Numbered from the stretch's first letter, positions 10,883 to 23,410 are shown. The stretch: 64,000 bases of DNA from Periconia sp. R9002 (GCA_023627715.1 JAMAHW010000010.1:1-64000), one strand, 5' to 3'. Notes: generated by a model from the sequence alone, not told the origin. Numbers and translations are program-made.

Positions 10883-12302
10883 ATGGACTTCACGGTATGT
10901 GCCTCTCCCGCGCGCTTATCTCCCCTCCCCATCTACTCCCCAATCTCTCCACCGTCTCGTGCCGAGACCCACACCTCCTCACGTTTTCCCCGTTTCATAG
11001 CTAACGCGCGCCCCATGATAGATCTCGCTCGCCCATTTCTGCGAGATCCACGGTCCTACATCCATCATCTGCACTCAGGCCTCCATTTCCACTTGTACCT
11101 CGTGCAGCCCCTGTCCAACCCCTCCCTCCGAGGACCCATATAATGGACTCTACGACCAAGCTCCCCTGAAGCTGAATAGCAGTCGCCTGGCTCACCTTTC
11201 TTCCCCCTTCGAAACACCTCCTACCAGTCCCCGGTCACCCTCGCATAATCCATATTTCCCAAGCTTCCCTAATTCCGACAGCAGCTTTGCTTTCCCAAGG
11301 ACAAACAGTGCCTACGACGCTGAGCCCGATGTATGCGAGAACTGCCAAATAATCATCCCAAAAAAGACTAGCGAGAGACTTCCAAATGGTGCTCCCGGCA
11401 GTCCCTCAAAGGATGGTCGAGGCCGGAACGGAAGCCCAGTACTACGGACCTCACACAACTATGCAGTACGCAGGTCGACTGCAGGTGTTGATATGAGCAG
11501 CTCCGACTCGTCTGATGCCTCAGACACAGAACACTCCAAATCCTTTGAGAGTGCTGGCTCGCGGTCATACCCCAGCTCGAGCCCCGCTTCTCCGCTCTTT
11601 ACCTCGCAGGGCATGCACACACACACGTTGAGTTATGTTTCCACTAGCCAGCCACATTCTCCAGCATCGTATTCGTTGCTTAGACGTACCTGCATTCGCA
11701 CCTTGTCTACCGAGACGCTTCCCATGGGAAAAGCTTCTGGGCCCATGTTTTTTGGAGACTCGCACGCTGGTTATACCATCGCTTACGTCTTTCGATTGCA
11801 AGACCCCCGGTCCCGAGGGGCGAAGCGCACTTACGCGCTCATTGCCATGGCTGGTCGTGACGGCCTGCGAGCAACCCGAGCCATGGTCAAGGTCACCGAG
11901 GTATTCGAATCCATTGCCAATTGGATAGTATCCCTCGCGGAAAAGGTCCTGGAAAAGGAAAGTGCTGCTTCCGTGTTGCCGTTGCGCCCGGTCACGGCCA
12001 ATGCGAGCAGCCCGCCTCTGGGAACGTCAGCATCGTCCATGCCAGTCTTCCCCTCTCCTCAAAAGGAGCGATATTCCTCTTCAACAGCCTCCTCTCCTAC
12101 TACCCGCAATATCACCCCCGTCTCTTCATTCCTCTCTGCAAAGAAGGTCGATCCAGATGGTTTCCCACGCGTGTCCCGCGATGTGATGAAGGCCAAGAAT
12201 CTCATTGAGATTGTTGGCATCGAGAATTTCTTCGTTGAATTGCACCAGATCTTCTGCAGACTGCTGCATTCCCTCATCAATCAGTTTGGCCAATTCGGCT
12301 AG
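10883..12302 (+). CDS. LST7: Folliculin-like protein Lst7
   Basis: Exons 10883-10894 (only ATG GAC TTC ACG) and 11022-12302, with a 127-nt intron (GTATGT...ATAG, phase 0), give 430 aa. The start MDFTISLAHFCEIHGPTSII matches the folliculin opening (HFCELHGP...). In the middle, residues about 230-330 hold the longin-like core (RTCIRTLSTE, GPMFFGDSHAGYTIAYVF, RTYALIAMAGRD). Lst7 pairs with Lst4 as a GTPase-activating complex for Gtr2 in amino-acid signalling to TORC1 at the vacuole. The protein ends at QIFCRLLHSLINQFGQFG, so the C-terminal DENN part of animal folliculin is absent, as is usual in fungi. Cysteines are concentrated near the N-terminus (C..C....C..C pattern at residues about 22-37 and a later CENC), which may bind metal. 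A Ser/Pro-rich disordered insert lies between. Confidence 0.88.
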
Positions 12303-15300
12303 ACTCACCGTCTCACATACGTTTTGACGATTCCTCCTTCCGCCGTATCCCATTTGCACGGGTGCGGCATGTGGTGCGTTTTAGCGATTTTCCATGTCAT
12401 TTTCCACTGGTGTCACGGCTTTCCCTTCGAACACGTGTATTTTGGTATCTCGTTTCGATTCCTCTTCGTCCTGCCTGCGAATGAAATCGCAGAGCCTTTT
12501 ATTTCTCTTCCGCTTCTTTCTCGACTCGCTTGTCTTGTCGCAACTGTTACCGCTGCTTGTTGACTGTGACCGGTCTGCGCGTATCGATTTTTCCTTTTCC
12601 TCTCTTGCTTTGGAATCCTCTTCGAGATACCCTCCATTTTTACTATTGTCGACGTAGACGAGCCTTTTTTTCCTTTTTTCTTTCCATGCTCGTATGTCTG
12701 CGGATTGGCTCAACGTAGAGGGACGGCGGCTACGCCCAGTAATCGGTCTGTTCCGCCGGTCGGGAGAGATGGAGGCGAGACTTCATCGTCTCTCTCCCCC
12801 TACCCCCTTGTGTATATTATATCATTAGATGGATGGAAGGAAGGAAAGCCCTGTCCTTGAGGGTACGGTACGGTATGGTACGTGATGACGGAGGCATACG
12901 AAACGTTCGACGGCCGCTTAACAACTACCACCGCCGCCGCCAGATCTCCGGATGGAGATTGGCTGGGCGGGGTGTATTAATCAACGATTTGACTGCATTT
13001 GTTGTAGACTCTTCCTCTTTTCTTTCTCTCTTCTTAAAATGTGTGTGGATATGGTGTGCTGTCGACTCGTAGAAGGTGCGGTGCGGTGCGGTGTGGTAGG
13101 TCGGTCGGTCGGTTAACAGCCACGAACGTGGAGACGGAGAGTGTTGAAGAAGAAGAAGAAATTTTTCTTTGCAATTTGTCTGTGTGTGAGAGAGTGTGTG
13201 CGACGGTGTGAGACGGGTATAAGTCGCAGAGCGGCGGAAATGATGTGCTATGGCGTGATGATGCTCAAGGCGGGTCCGGTCCGTCGTGAGAATTTGGGAT
13301 ACACATACATCTATACATATCTAGTTAGTAAAGACATCAATAGAGCCTCCTCCCACCTATTGATGTACCTCGCTTTTCAATCTGTAAACAAGAAACGGAT
13401 ACGTACAAGTAAGACTCTCCGGAAAGTGAAGGGGAAAACATGTGTATGTACGTGAGTAGGTATAAGTTTTTGAAGCGGTAGTGAGGTGGTTAGTGGGTAG
13501 TGGGTGCCTGGATGGAGCTCCACGTCTCTTTCGAGCCAACATGGTACCCACACAACACGACAAACCAGACCACTCAGGTACAACACGTGTATGTACATAC
13601 ATACCTACTTAGGTAATGTTTGAACGGCGTGCGTACTGTAGTTATTGGTGGGTGTTTCATGGGTACTCATGGACGTATGCGCGGTGGACATCTGGGAGAA
13701 GGGAAAAATCGTTCAACAACGGTTTTCTTTACCACGTCTTCAATTCAATGATAGAATGACTTGGATAAAGAGTTTTGTGTGTACTATTCTTTTTACATAG
13801 GTACATATATATGTACGGACGTGTGTTGTGTGCGGCCGCCCGCCGCCCTTTTGTCTGTGCCTATGTATCAATTGATATGTCTGTGCGTTGCCAGGCAGAA
13901 GGGTGAAGTGGAGTGAGGGGAGTGCCTCAGGCAGTCCAATACGTGGGAAGGAATGGGGATTTGGTGCATTGAATGTATTGATGTGGTTCGATTGGGGAAG
14001 GTAGGATGTGTGGAAGTGAAGGGGATCGATGGTTTCTGGTTGGAGGTACACGTGTATGCACCTTTCGATGTACCCACATCTTTGATTTGTACCTACGTAA
14101 AATGTATATTCCAGTAATGTACATTTCCTTCGAAACGCAAGCTTATGTACAAATCATGTCAAAAGAGCTATAGATGGTGCACTTGTTTCCTAAATCCTAT
14201 TGTTCTAATATCAAACCGCTCTTAACTTCGGTACAACTATCACTGTACGTGAGTGTAACAGGTATGTACCTAGGTATATATTTACCTACACACAAATACA
14301 TAAATATAGGGCATGAATGCATACATGCATGGACGCAAAGTATTGGCTTTTCAATCACACGGCGTGTAACCGCATGCACATACCCATAAAAAAATATAAA
14401 TGTTGGAGCACCGCATTTGCATGTCGCGTAGCAGTCACCCTACGCGCCACACGAAACTCTATCTCTTCGAAATTTCCCATCCCGCTTCCCCGAACGGCTA
14501 TGTCACGTACTCACAGTTGCGCCTTTGTTGCATTTCCCGTGCAACCAAACTTTTTTTTTGATTAACTAGGTACACGGATCTAGGAGTCAGTGATCTGCAG
14601 CCTTCGTAAACCCAGAACAAAACTCTACCAAGCCAAGTGGTATTCAATTCGATCACATACCAGCCGCCATCACATTCCTCCGTCTTCCTCACTTACCGTC
14701 AGTCTGTCGTCGCTGTGATTCCTTTCGCTCCGTGGGCCTACCCTACCCCAATCCTTAGCGCGCGTCCACTCCACAGCCCCACTTCCCGCGTTTCCCTTAT
14801 CGGCGATGAGGGGGGACGAAAGCTTATCACTATCACACCTTGACGTCATTTTCCACTCCAAAACCTCGACGCGATTTCAACGTCCAAAATGGGTCCGTCG
14901 TTGATCATGGGCAGGTTGTCGCGTGGACCCTGTTTTGCCTTCCCACTGATGTGATGTCACCGCTAGAGAATGTTAGGGGAGCACTAAGGACAGTCGGTGC
15001 GAGAAAGGTCACAATTGCTTGTTTGGACCAAGGTTTGGAGCCAAGTCGGGGTATTTTTTTTGGTCTTGAGAGAAGAGTTGGGGAGAGATTGCTGGAGAAA
15101 GATGCGTGGTACATGAGAATCTCTTCACTTGTTTCTTGCGATGAATACATGATTGAGGGGTGGGGTTACTTGCTATAGGACAGCAGCCAGGTAAAAGAGG
15201 ATCCTCATCCCGTCCAGTCTTGTTGTCATACTCCCAAGGGGGAACAATGATGTAAAGCAGCATGTGCATTTGATATCGTACCCCCGTCCCCCCTTCGATA

Positions 15301-15443
15301 TATAAAGACGTCATACCTAACCAACGCAACCTCTTCTTTTCCTTCTTCTCTTCCATCCATCACACAAACACTACTCCAACCTTCCAAAAGCCACACCAAA
15401 CAAACCTACTTTTCACCCACCCACCCAAAACCAAACCGCAACC
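12303..15443. other. Intergenic, no gene recognised
   Basis: About 3.1 kb between LST7 and the small gene at 15444. It has simple T/C-rich tracts (12500-12700), GGTCG and GTGCG short repeats (13070-13120), and many ACATAC, TACCTA and GTACGT words. Small open frames on both strands have no consistent coding signal. The last 130 bases before 15444 are C/A-rich and look like a transcribed leader. Confidence 0.5.
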
Positions 15444-15934
15444 ATGAACAACCTCCCCACCACCGTGACCCAAAACAACGACCCGGCCGCCGCCTCGTCG
15501 ACCGCCAACCCCACCCAGAACGAGGACTACCTCGACAAGGCCGTCGACTCGGCCGAGAAGAAGTACGGCGGCGAATGGGGCCAGGATACGCAGAAGAACC
15601 GCAGGTTGAATGAGAAGATTGTACGTTGCTAATCCTTTCCTTTTCCCTATCTCCCTTTTTACCCACCGCTTGCCGCGAAGTTGTCTGCGTGTGTGCATCC
15701 GTTGTCGTTCTCGTTTTTTTCTCAAAACGGTGCGTTTTCGTTCGTTCCCGATCAATCCATCCGTTCATCTTTGAAGTATACATACGTACATACCTACCTC
15801 TCATGCACAGCAACCAACCAACCCCAAACAACGAATAGTACAACTAACGAAAAACCCTAAAATAGACCGACGGCGCACGCAACCTGTTCGAAAAGACAAC
15901 CGGCAAGAACGTCCCCGATAAAGTCTCAAACTAA
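15444..15934 (+). CDS. Small conserved fungal protein of unknown function
   Basis: Exons 15444-15620 and 15866-15934, separated by a 245-nt intron (GTACGT...AAATAG with CTAAC just upstream), encode 81 aa. The N-terminal 25 residues are polar and low in complexity. The conserved part is DYLDKAVDSAEKKYGG, then RRLNEKITDGARNLFEK, ending TGKNVPDKVSN. I recall the same layout (DYLDK...EKKYG...NEKITD.AR..FEK.TG..VP.K) in many short ascomycete proteins that have no assigned role. It is charged, lacks Cys, has no signal peptide or membrane segment, and is likely a soluble helical cytosolic protein. A 67-codon open stretch (15964-16164) follows in a phase that a 41-nt optional intron would join. Confidence 0.78.
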
Positions 15935-16944
15935 GCTCTCCATGTCCTCGTCCCCCTTCACAGGCCAAAACCAAAGTTTCCTCCTCTGAGAAAACCACCG
16001 AGTCGTCGTCGAGAAATACAACCAACGACCACAACGATGACAACGCCACTACCACTACTACCACCACCAAAGAAAAGAACAGTTCGTCATGGACGAAACG
16101 ACTCGACGAGCGGTGGAATCGCAAGATCCGGCCCGTGATAGAGAGGATGAATGGGATCATGTAATCCGGGTTCTCTTTTTTTTCCCTTTTCTTCCCGTTG
16201 TTGATTCTTAATTCGGGGGAGTTTTGTACGAAACCTTTTTTGTTGTAACGAATTGATGGAAATGATACCTACCTACTTTTACCCAAGTACTTATACATAT
16301 GTATTACACCCAAACGAACGAGTACATACATACATAAACATACATCCACTACCACATTTTGCTAGTCTGCTTCTTCCAAACCCCCTCCCACTCCCCAACC
16401 CACCAGTCTCTCTTCATACGTTCCTTCCCCCGTTCCCTCCCCTATCTAAACCTCCCCCCACGAAAACCGTCCATGTTCGCTTCCTCCCTGTGAAGGATCC
16501 ATCCATCCGTTTATCAATATGGCGTGATTGATGCTTAAACCCAACCTTGGGGGAAAGGAAACGCAAACGACGTTACACCCCCCCCCCAAGCGAGCTGTTC
16601 AGCTGAAAATCTCGAATACGACATGCATGCATGCAATGCATGGTAGTTGGTTCGGTCGGTCGGTGGGTCGGTTGTGTAGGTATGTACCGTACAGCGTACG
16701 CCCCGTCCTCCTCCGAGCATACCAACGACCTCACCAATCCCCCGCCGTCCCAAGAAAAGGGGGGGAAAAAGGAAAATAAAAAGAAACAAAGGCCAATTAC
16801 GTGGTAAGACGGGTTCACAATGTAGCCAAGGACCAGACCAATTCCCCCACCCTACATACCCTTCTTCCAACCCTTTTTTTGGGTCTATTCCCGTATATAC
16901 ACGAATACGCAACAACGGTTCCCAAGCGATCCATCCAGTCTATT
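15935..16944. other. Convergent 3' regions of the small gene and RINT-1/TIP20
   Basis: This spacer lies between two convergent genes and should hold both 3' untranslated regions. The first 230 bases include an open 67-codon frame (15964-16164) discussed as a possible alternative exon. The remainder has C-tracts, TACATA words and one ATGCATGC palindrome, without a convincing gene. Confidence 0.5.
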
Positions 16945-19824
16945 CTATCCCGCCAACTCCACTCGCCGCCCCAACACGGTCCTGGCCTCCGCCTCGGTCA
17001 ACGTCTCGATGCCCAACTCGTCCAGCACCTCCCTCGCGCTCTGGTTGTCGGCAAAGAGCCTCTTCTCAACTTCCCACAAGCCAAGCTCCTGATTCGAGTC
17101 GCCCGCATCAACACCTAGATTCTCTGGTTCGGCAACGTTCCCACCACCAACATCGTCGTTCAACTCCTTCTCCTCTACATCGTCTGCACCCCAAGCGTCG
17201 TCCCAGTCCTCGCCACCCTCTTCAGCACCTGTATCGCCAGAAGACGATGTCTTGCTGACTGAGGATTTGCCACCGCGGACAGGTAGCCCAACGAGCTGCA
17301 CACCTTCGAGGCACCTGCGGAGCCCGGCCTCCGCCACGCCTGGTCCGATCGCCTTGTCCACGACGCGGCAGATGGCGGCAAGATCAGCCGATAGTTGCGC
17401 CACGCCGGCCGTCGAGAAACGGTGACTGCTTATCACGTGGTCCCAGAGCGTCGTGGAGATGGTCAGAAGCACCCCGCGAGCGATACGGCGCAGGGGCGCG
17501 GGCGCTAATGCGCGTGATAGGAAGCCAAAGGTGCTCGCTAAATGGGTGAGGAGCGGGTCCAGCTCGGCAGTAGGCGACAAGCTGGTCGAGGCTGAGGAGC
17601 CACCACCGGCTAGGGTGGCCCAAGGGTTACTAATGGAGAAGAAAAAAGTAAATATAGAGTGCTCAGAATATACCAATTCTTGTTTTGGGGACGTACATGT
17701 GTCGATAGGGCCGTAGCGCTTCTCGTACGTTACTGTTTAGTGTATCGGTGATGATCTTTTCGCTGCGGATGCGGAGGCGAGAGTACGATCCAGCCGTTTC
17801 GTCGAACAGCGCGCCTCCCTCTGCATCCGACTCACCCCCAATGGCCTTTGAGGTACGCTCGGCGACGTCGGCGATGGTCATGTTGCCGATGTTGTTCGTT
17901 TGGCCCTTGCGGGTACGATACTGCAGCTCCTCCCAAACGTGCAGGAAAAACTAGGTAATTCAATCAGCACTGACGGCGTAGAGTATGGGATTGGGAATCA
18001 GCATACGACGTCATCGCTCCAATCACGCATTGCTTTTTCGAGGTAATCTGCGCTGCCATACGTTTTACAGAGGCGCTCGAGCCCCTCGACGCCGAGCAAT
18101 TTCTCTTGTTCCTCTTTGGACACGCCACCTACGTGACGCCCAATAGAGGTGGTCAAGGTGAGATAAGCGTCAAGATTATTCGACAATCGATTATGGAACT
18201 GGTCGAATATGGCGATCTGAATGTCAATCACAAACCTGAGTTTCTGAGAAAAAGAAGTGAGAGGTCTGTATCGATCTGCAACATGTGTCAGCGACTGAGC
18301 TGCCACACGTCCTTACTGCATAGCCGGGCTCACCTGTGATTGTTTCGAGTAAGTCGTTAACCCGAATGGCACCTTTTGTAGGTTTTGTGGCTTTGAGATC
18401 GACGCTTTCGTAGTCCAGATCGCCAAAATCGGGTGCTTCGGTTATGCTTTGGTATCGAGCCAGCGCAACTGGGAAACCCATTAGCATAGGATATTTTCAT
18501 GGGTTTGCAGAGAAAGTGCATGCAGCATCGAATCACGTACAGTCTTTTTCCACCTGCAGCCACCGCTCAAAGAGATCCCCCTGCACGAGAAACTCCCACG
18601 CAAGGCCGTTCCAGCCTTGAAGCCCGTACCCACCGTCGTACCGCCAATCCTCTCTAATGGTGGTGTCAAAACTCATAAGCTCATGCATAAAGTGGCTCAA
18701 TAACTGGGGTTTTGCAGTCACTTTGGGAAGAAGGACGCCGATTTTGTGCCTCACCATGGGCAATAAGGCAGTGATGAAGGCAGCCGTTGCGTCAATGTAA
18801 ATTGGAGTTAAGGCAAGGTCAGTCCCACGAAATTGCTTCAATAGAATAGGCTGTAGGTAGTCCAAGACGAAGCCACTGTAGTCGTTGAGGACCGAAGTGA
18901 TGTGAGAGAGGAAATATTCGGGTCTATCAATGCGATTTGTCGGCTTGTCGCCCTCGAAGTGATATCGGAAACGCATCTCCAACGGTCGCACGATGACCTC
19001 AAAGGGGAACAGCACAGCGGGGAGCTTGACGTTGGTCCCGGGGCCGGCCGTATAGCTCAGACCCTCCAGCTCCGGCATCTGCAGGTCCAACAGCTTGACG
19101 ACGGCGGATTCCCATTCTTCCTGCAGTTGTGGGTCGATGGTGGCTTTAACGTTGGGCCAGCGAATCTTCCTTAGGACTTTGTCGAGGTCGGCGGAGAAGG
19201 CAGCGAGGATCTTGGAGCGCAGGGCTTGGGTGATCTGGCCTACATGGTGGAGCAATTGGGGGGCAGCCCCTTCGGCATCAGCTTGCAGGAGAGTCAGGCG
19301 GGTGTGGAGAGAGCGCAGCTGCTTGTAAGGGTGCAGGGCGGCTTCATTGGACGCCTGGAGCTGCAATTGGGCCTCGTTGCTGAAGCAAATCACATCAGTC
19401 GTGGTGTCGGACAGTGCAGCGATTTTCCGTACCTTAGGACCTGGACTTGTTGTAGCAAGTCGACGTAGGCACTGGCGACATCCAGATGCTGCAGGGTCTC
19501 GAGCAGGCGCTCAAAGCGCGGGACGGCCTCGTCGCTGGTCTCGGAGGAGGTGATGATGGTCAAGCGGCGGTCGATGTCGGCTTGGTCCGATTTGAAGGCT
19601 TGGGCGCGGTGGTGCAGGTCACGCTGGTGGGCCTGTTGTGCGTCTTTGGCGGCGGTTAGGTGGTGCTGGGCATGGCGGAGCTGCTGCTTGAGCAAGCTGT
19701 GCTGGTCGTGAAGGGTTGCCAGCAGGGCATCGAGCGAGTCGAGGTCGGCGACGGTCTGCAGCTTGTCATCGAGGTAGTCGGCGACGCGGGTCTGTGTCTC
19801 GTCCATGTCGGTATCCATGTCCAT
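16945..19824 (-). CDS. TIP20: RINT-1/Tip20 family tethering protein (Dsl1 complex)
   Basis: Six exons on the minus strand: 19824-19433, 19379-18541, 18468-18334, 18275-18007, 17950-17697 and 17629-16945. All junctions are GT/AG and phase-consistent (introns 53-72 nt), giving 857 aa. Recognisable blocks are NRIDRPEYFLSHITSVLNDY, QPQLLSHFMHELMSFDTTIR, LWEV-type C-terminus (GLWEVEKRLFA) and EALRPYRHINPW across the last intron. The family is the Tip20/RINT-1 subunit of the Dsl1 (NRZ) complex, which tethers COPI vesicles to the ER for retrograde transport. The N-terminal about 150 residues are coiled coil, as expected. The open frame continues upstream to 19875 without ATG, so I took the first ATG (MDMDTDMDE). 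A 10-nt first exon (ATGCCCATCC) spliced over a 47-nt intron is an alternative start. Confidence 0.88.
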
Positions 19825-20884
19825 GTCCTGTCCTGCTATGTCCCAGTCGGTGGTCGGTCCGTGGCGATCTATCACTCACGGATGGGCATGAAGGGGCGAA
19901 AGAGGTGCAAAGCAGAGGGTGGAGGTAGCTGGTGGGGTAGGCGCCTGCATCTGGCAATGTGGCTAGTGAGGGGGAGCTGGCCGGTACGAGTACGAGCAGC
20001 TACATGTAACGACCAAGACGACGATCAATATTCTTCCCACCACCAAGTGCTTGGGCACGAGTGCATGTGTTCCCAAAGACCAGGCCTGGCAGAGTGACAG
20101 GGCGAAGGCAAACACGACCGAATGTAGCACCGCCAGTCGGTCCCCAAATCAGGTACCTACATGTACGTGGCATGTACCTTTCCTTACATCAATGTACCAG
20201 ACCTTTCAACGAAAGGTACCTTGCACACAGACCCTAACGTGCGTGCAGCATAGCGTGGCCCCGTCGCGATCGATCTCCATGCCATCTTTGCTCGCCGCTT
20301 GCCCGCGTCGCATCTACAGTACATACAGAACACGGTACGGTACTCTCCTATGGGTGAACCACGGGGCGTTCATTGCTCCCATCTGGCCTTGGAACTAAAT
20401 AGACCATGCATATAATATAATCCTTCCTTCCTTCCTTCTCCCGTCTCATCTTTGCATCTGCCCTTCTCCGCTCCCTCGGCCACCACACCCATCCACCAAC
20501 ATACCTACTACACCCCCGGACCACGCTCTTCCGCGGCGTCCTCTCCCTTTCCCTTTTCTCAACCCACTTTTTCCGCCTGCTACCACACAGAGACGGTTTC
20601 GTCCGCCAGCGACCGGCCGCCCCGTCCCGTCTGGACTCTCGTGGGCGTAGCTATCGCGTGGTGCTGGCCGGCGAATCTCTTGGCCCATCGCCCGGGTTAT
20701 TTTAGCCCCCGCACCCCAAACCATCCCACGTCACCCTAGCCGCGAGATATCAGATTGCCGAACTTTGATATTTTTCCCGCTTTTGCCACCCTGCTTTTCA
20801 TCCACGCCGCTTTATATCTTGCTTCACCCCCGCCCACCACATCCTCCCCACGACCCAATCGCTGCTGTCAAAGCTCCGTAAGCC
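19825..20884. other. Divergent promoter region between TIP20 and NOP9
   Basis: About 1.06 kb separates the two divergent starts. It contains a cluster of ACATGTAC/GTACC words, a perfect 9-bp inverted repeat (GTACCTTTC at 20174-20182, GAAAGGTAC at 20211-20219), a CCTT run at 20422-20438 and C/T-rich leader DNA up to the NOP9 ATG. No gene is evident. Confidence 0.5.
20422..20438. repeat. CCTT tetranucleotide run
   Basis: Four CCTT units in the divergent TIP20/NOP9 promoter region, about 450 bp upstream of the NOP9 ATG, inside pyrimidine-rich leader DNA. Confidence 0.8.
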
Positions 20885-23097
20885 ATGCCCAAGGAGCACA
20901 AGAAGCGCGGGCGCCGCGAGGAGCTCAAGAAACGCAAGAGGGAGCACGAAGACCTCGATGCCGCTCCGAAACGTCACAAGCAGACCTCTGTCCACGAAGA
21001 CGATGTCGCTGTCGCACAGGATGACCAGGACGTATACCACGATGAGGCCGCCGATGGCGTTACTCGCCCCGGTGCTACGCCCTTCTACGGCATGCTCGAC
21101 GAGGAAGAGCAGGAGTACTTCAAAAAAGCCGACGAAATGCTCGAATTGAATGATTTTGACGACCCAGAAGCCCGCGCACTTTTCCTCCAGAATGTCTACA
21201 AGGAAGCCAATGGCAAGGAACTTAAAATCGCAAACAGCCAGTCCTGTTCTCGCCTCATGGAGCGTCTCATTTTGCTTTCGAGTCCTCAGCAGTTGAAAGA
21301 CCTCTTCCAAAAATTCAGTGGAGAGTAAGTGCACTTTCTATACAGACACCATGTTACCCTGCTAACTAGCGTTTTTTCTCCCGCAGATTTGTTCACCTCG
21401 TCCAACATCGATTCGCATCCCACTGTTGCGAAGCTCTTTTCATACGAGCCGCCCATGTCGTTACCGAAGAACATACCAAGCCTGAAGTGATACAGACGCC
21501 GCCCTCGTCCGACCCCAATGAGGTTTTTGTCACAATGGAGAACCTGTTTCTATATACTTTGGACGAGCTCGAGGCATATCTTGGTTTCCTCATGACGGAT
21601 CGATTCGCTTCTCACGTCCTGCGCGTGCTATTGATCGTGCTTGCTGGAGCTCCACTCGAGAAGGAAAACCAGAAATCTGCCGTGCACAGCAAGCGAAAAG
21701 AGAAGGTCAGCGTTTCGGGCGTTGAGAGCACGCGCGAATACACCTTGGGCAAAAGACAAGTTCCCCAATCGTTTATCGACGCGCTGGAAAAAATCATCAA
21801 CGACAGTGTTGCCAGCCAAGAATCGAGCTATCTCCACTTGCTTGCTACCCACCCCACAGGAAACCCGACCTTGCAGACACTACTGAAACTCGAACTGACC
21901 CAATTCGGGAAATCACGAGCCAAGAATGAGAAGTCATTAATTCGCAAGCTTCTTCCGGATGATCCAATCAAGGAAGGCACTGAGAGCGCATCCTTCATCA
22001 ACGGCCTCGTCTACGATACTATTGGCTCCCGGCTATTGGAGACCATCATAGAAAATGCGCCTGGGAAATTGTTCAAGGCTATCTATGCTGAATTCTTCAA
22101 AGAGCGAATGGGCAGTCTGGCGCGTAACGAGATTGCCAGCTACGTAGCTGGCAAGGTTTTGGAGCGACTGGGCAAAGATGATTTGGAAGACGCTATGGGC
22201 CAGATTGTCGAGCAGATCCCAGGCTTGGCCGAGCGGAATCGGACAGCCATCATCAAGACGCTGATCGAGCGCTGTGTCGTCCGAGGTGTGAACCCCATGC
22301 CTATCAAAAACAAGCTGGAGGCGGCGTACAGGGGTGCCGACGGTTTCGAGGTCACCCGTATGCTGAAGCTCGGGGAGGGACCCTCGGACGACGGCAAGAC
22401 GAAAGTCAAGCGCGAGCAATCGACTCCAGACAAAGTCCATGGATCCCTTCTCGCGCAGACCATGATGACGGTTCCAGGCCCGTTGGGCAAGCTCATATTC
22501 GATTCCTTTATGAACCTGGGCGAACAATTGACACTTCGCGTTGCCCGCGACTCAGCAGCATCCCGAACATTACAAGCCGCCCTAACCTCCCCCAATGCCT
22601 CCGTCATCTTCCGCCGAAAAGTCATCCAACAACTCTACGGGCACGTCGGCGAACTAGCCCTTGATCCCGTGGGGTCTCACGTGATCGACGCTGTGTGGGA
22701 AGGTACTCACGGGCTCGCCTTTATCCGCGAACGCATCGCCGAAGAGCTGGCCGAAAACGAGGCTGCGCTGCGGGAATCCCACGTCGGCCGCGCCGTCTGG
22801 CGCAATTGGCAGATGGACCTGTATAAACGTCGTCGCCCCGACTGGGTCAAGCAAGCGCGGCACACGGCCGGCAATGACGGGTTCCAGTCGTTCCCTGAGT
22901 ACAAGGACACCGCGCCCGTGGTTCAAAGTCAGAGAGCGAGCAGGCACATGACGGCCATCGAGCTGGCGCGGAAAAAGCACGCCGAAGCAAAGATGGCGGC
23001 GGAGAAGGCGAAGAAGGGAGCAGCAAAGGCCGAGGCGAAGAAGGAAGCGAGCGGCGATGAGAGTAAAGGTTCCGCGCGTATTGCTGCCGCGCATTAG
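20885..23097 (+). CDS. NOP9: Nucleolar Pumilio-like protein Nop9
   Basis: Exons 20885-21324 and 21387-23097 with one 62-nt intron (GTAAGT...CGCAG) give 716 aa. The N-terminus is a basic tail (HKKRGRREELKKRKREHED) typical of nucleolar proteins. Next comes the Nop9 signature ATPFYGMLDEEEQEYFKKADEM (read in two pieces at residues about 60-80), then Pumilio-like helical repeats with characteristic lines such as QHRFASHCCEALF, TDRFASHVLRVLL, DTIGSRLLETII and DPVGSHVIDAVW. Nop9 binds pre-18S rRNA near site D in ITS1 and guards 20S pre-rRNA against early cleavage by Nob1 in 40S assembly. The C-terminal 60 residues form a Lys/Ala/Glu-rich basic helix. Length is close to the family's usual 650-720. 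Confidence 0.93.
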
Positions 23098-23365
23098 CAG
23101 TGTTCTAGTCTAGTCGTTCACGGCGTCAATTGTAATGTATGCACGTATACCAGGTATTCATTCATCTATCTATCGAGTTACATAGAACCGAGCAGAATGT
23201 GGCATCAGGTCATCGGTTGGGAGCGAAAGGGAGAAGGATCCACCGCAGCTCTGTTCGGTTCAAAAAATTCACAACCTGTTTTTATTTAACTCTTATATCT
23301 TCTAAAGGTAGACTTGTAGAGGTAGAAGAAATCTTCCTTCTTATGTCGCTTTAGCGTCGTACAGG

Positions 23366-23381
23366 CTCTCTCTCTCTCTCT
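23366..23381. repeat. CT dinucleotide microsatellite
   Basis: Eight CT units in a row, 30 bp before the MITE at 23411. Confidence 0.85.
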
Positions 23382-23410
23382 GAATAAAGATATTTTGTCA
23401 CATACGCATA

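Noticed and set aside
22140..22625. Minus-strand frames inside NOP9 and others inside UTP22, TIP20 and COG-like regions
   Set aside because: They are antisense shadows of strongly supported genes. I also first considered COG3 for the 16945-19824 gene, but the NRIDRPEYF and HELMSFDT blocks identify RINT-1/Tip20.
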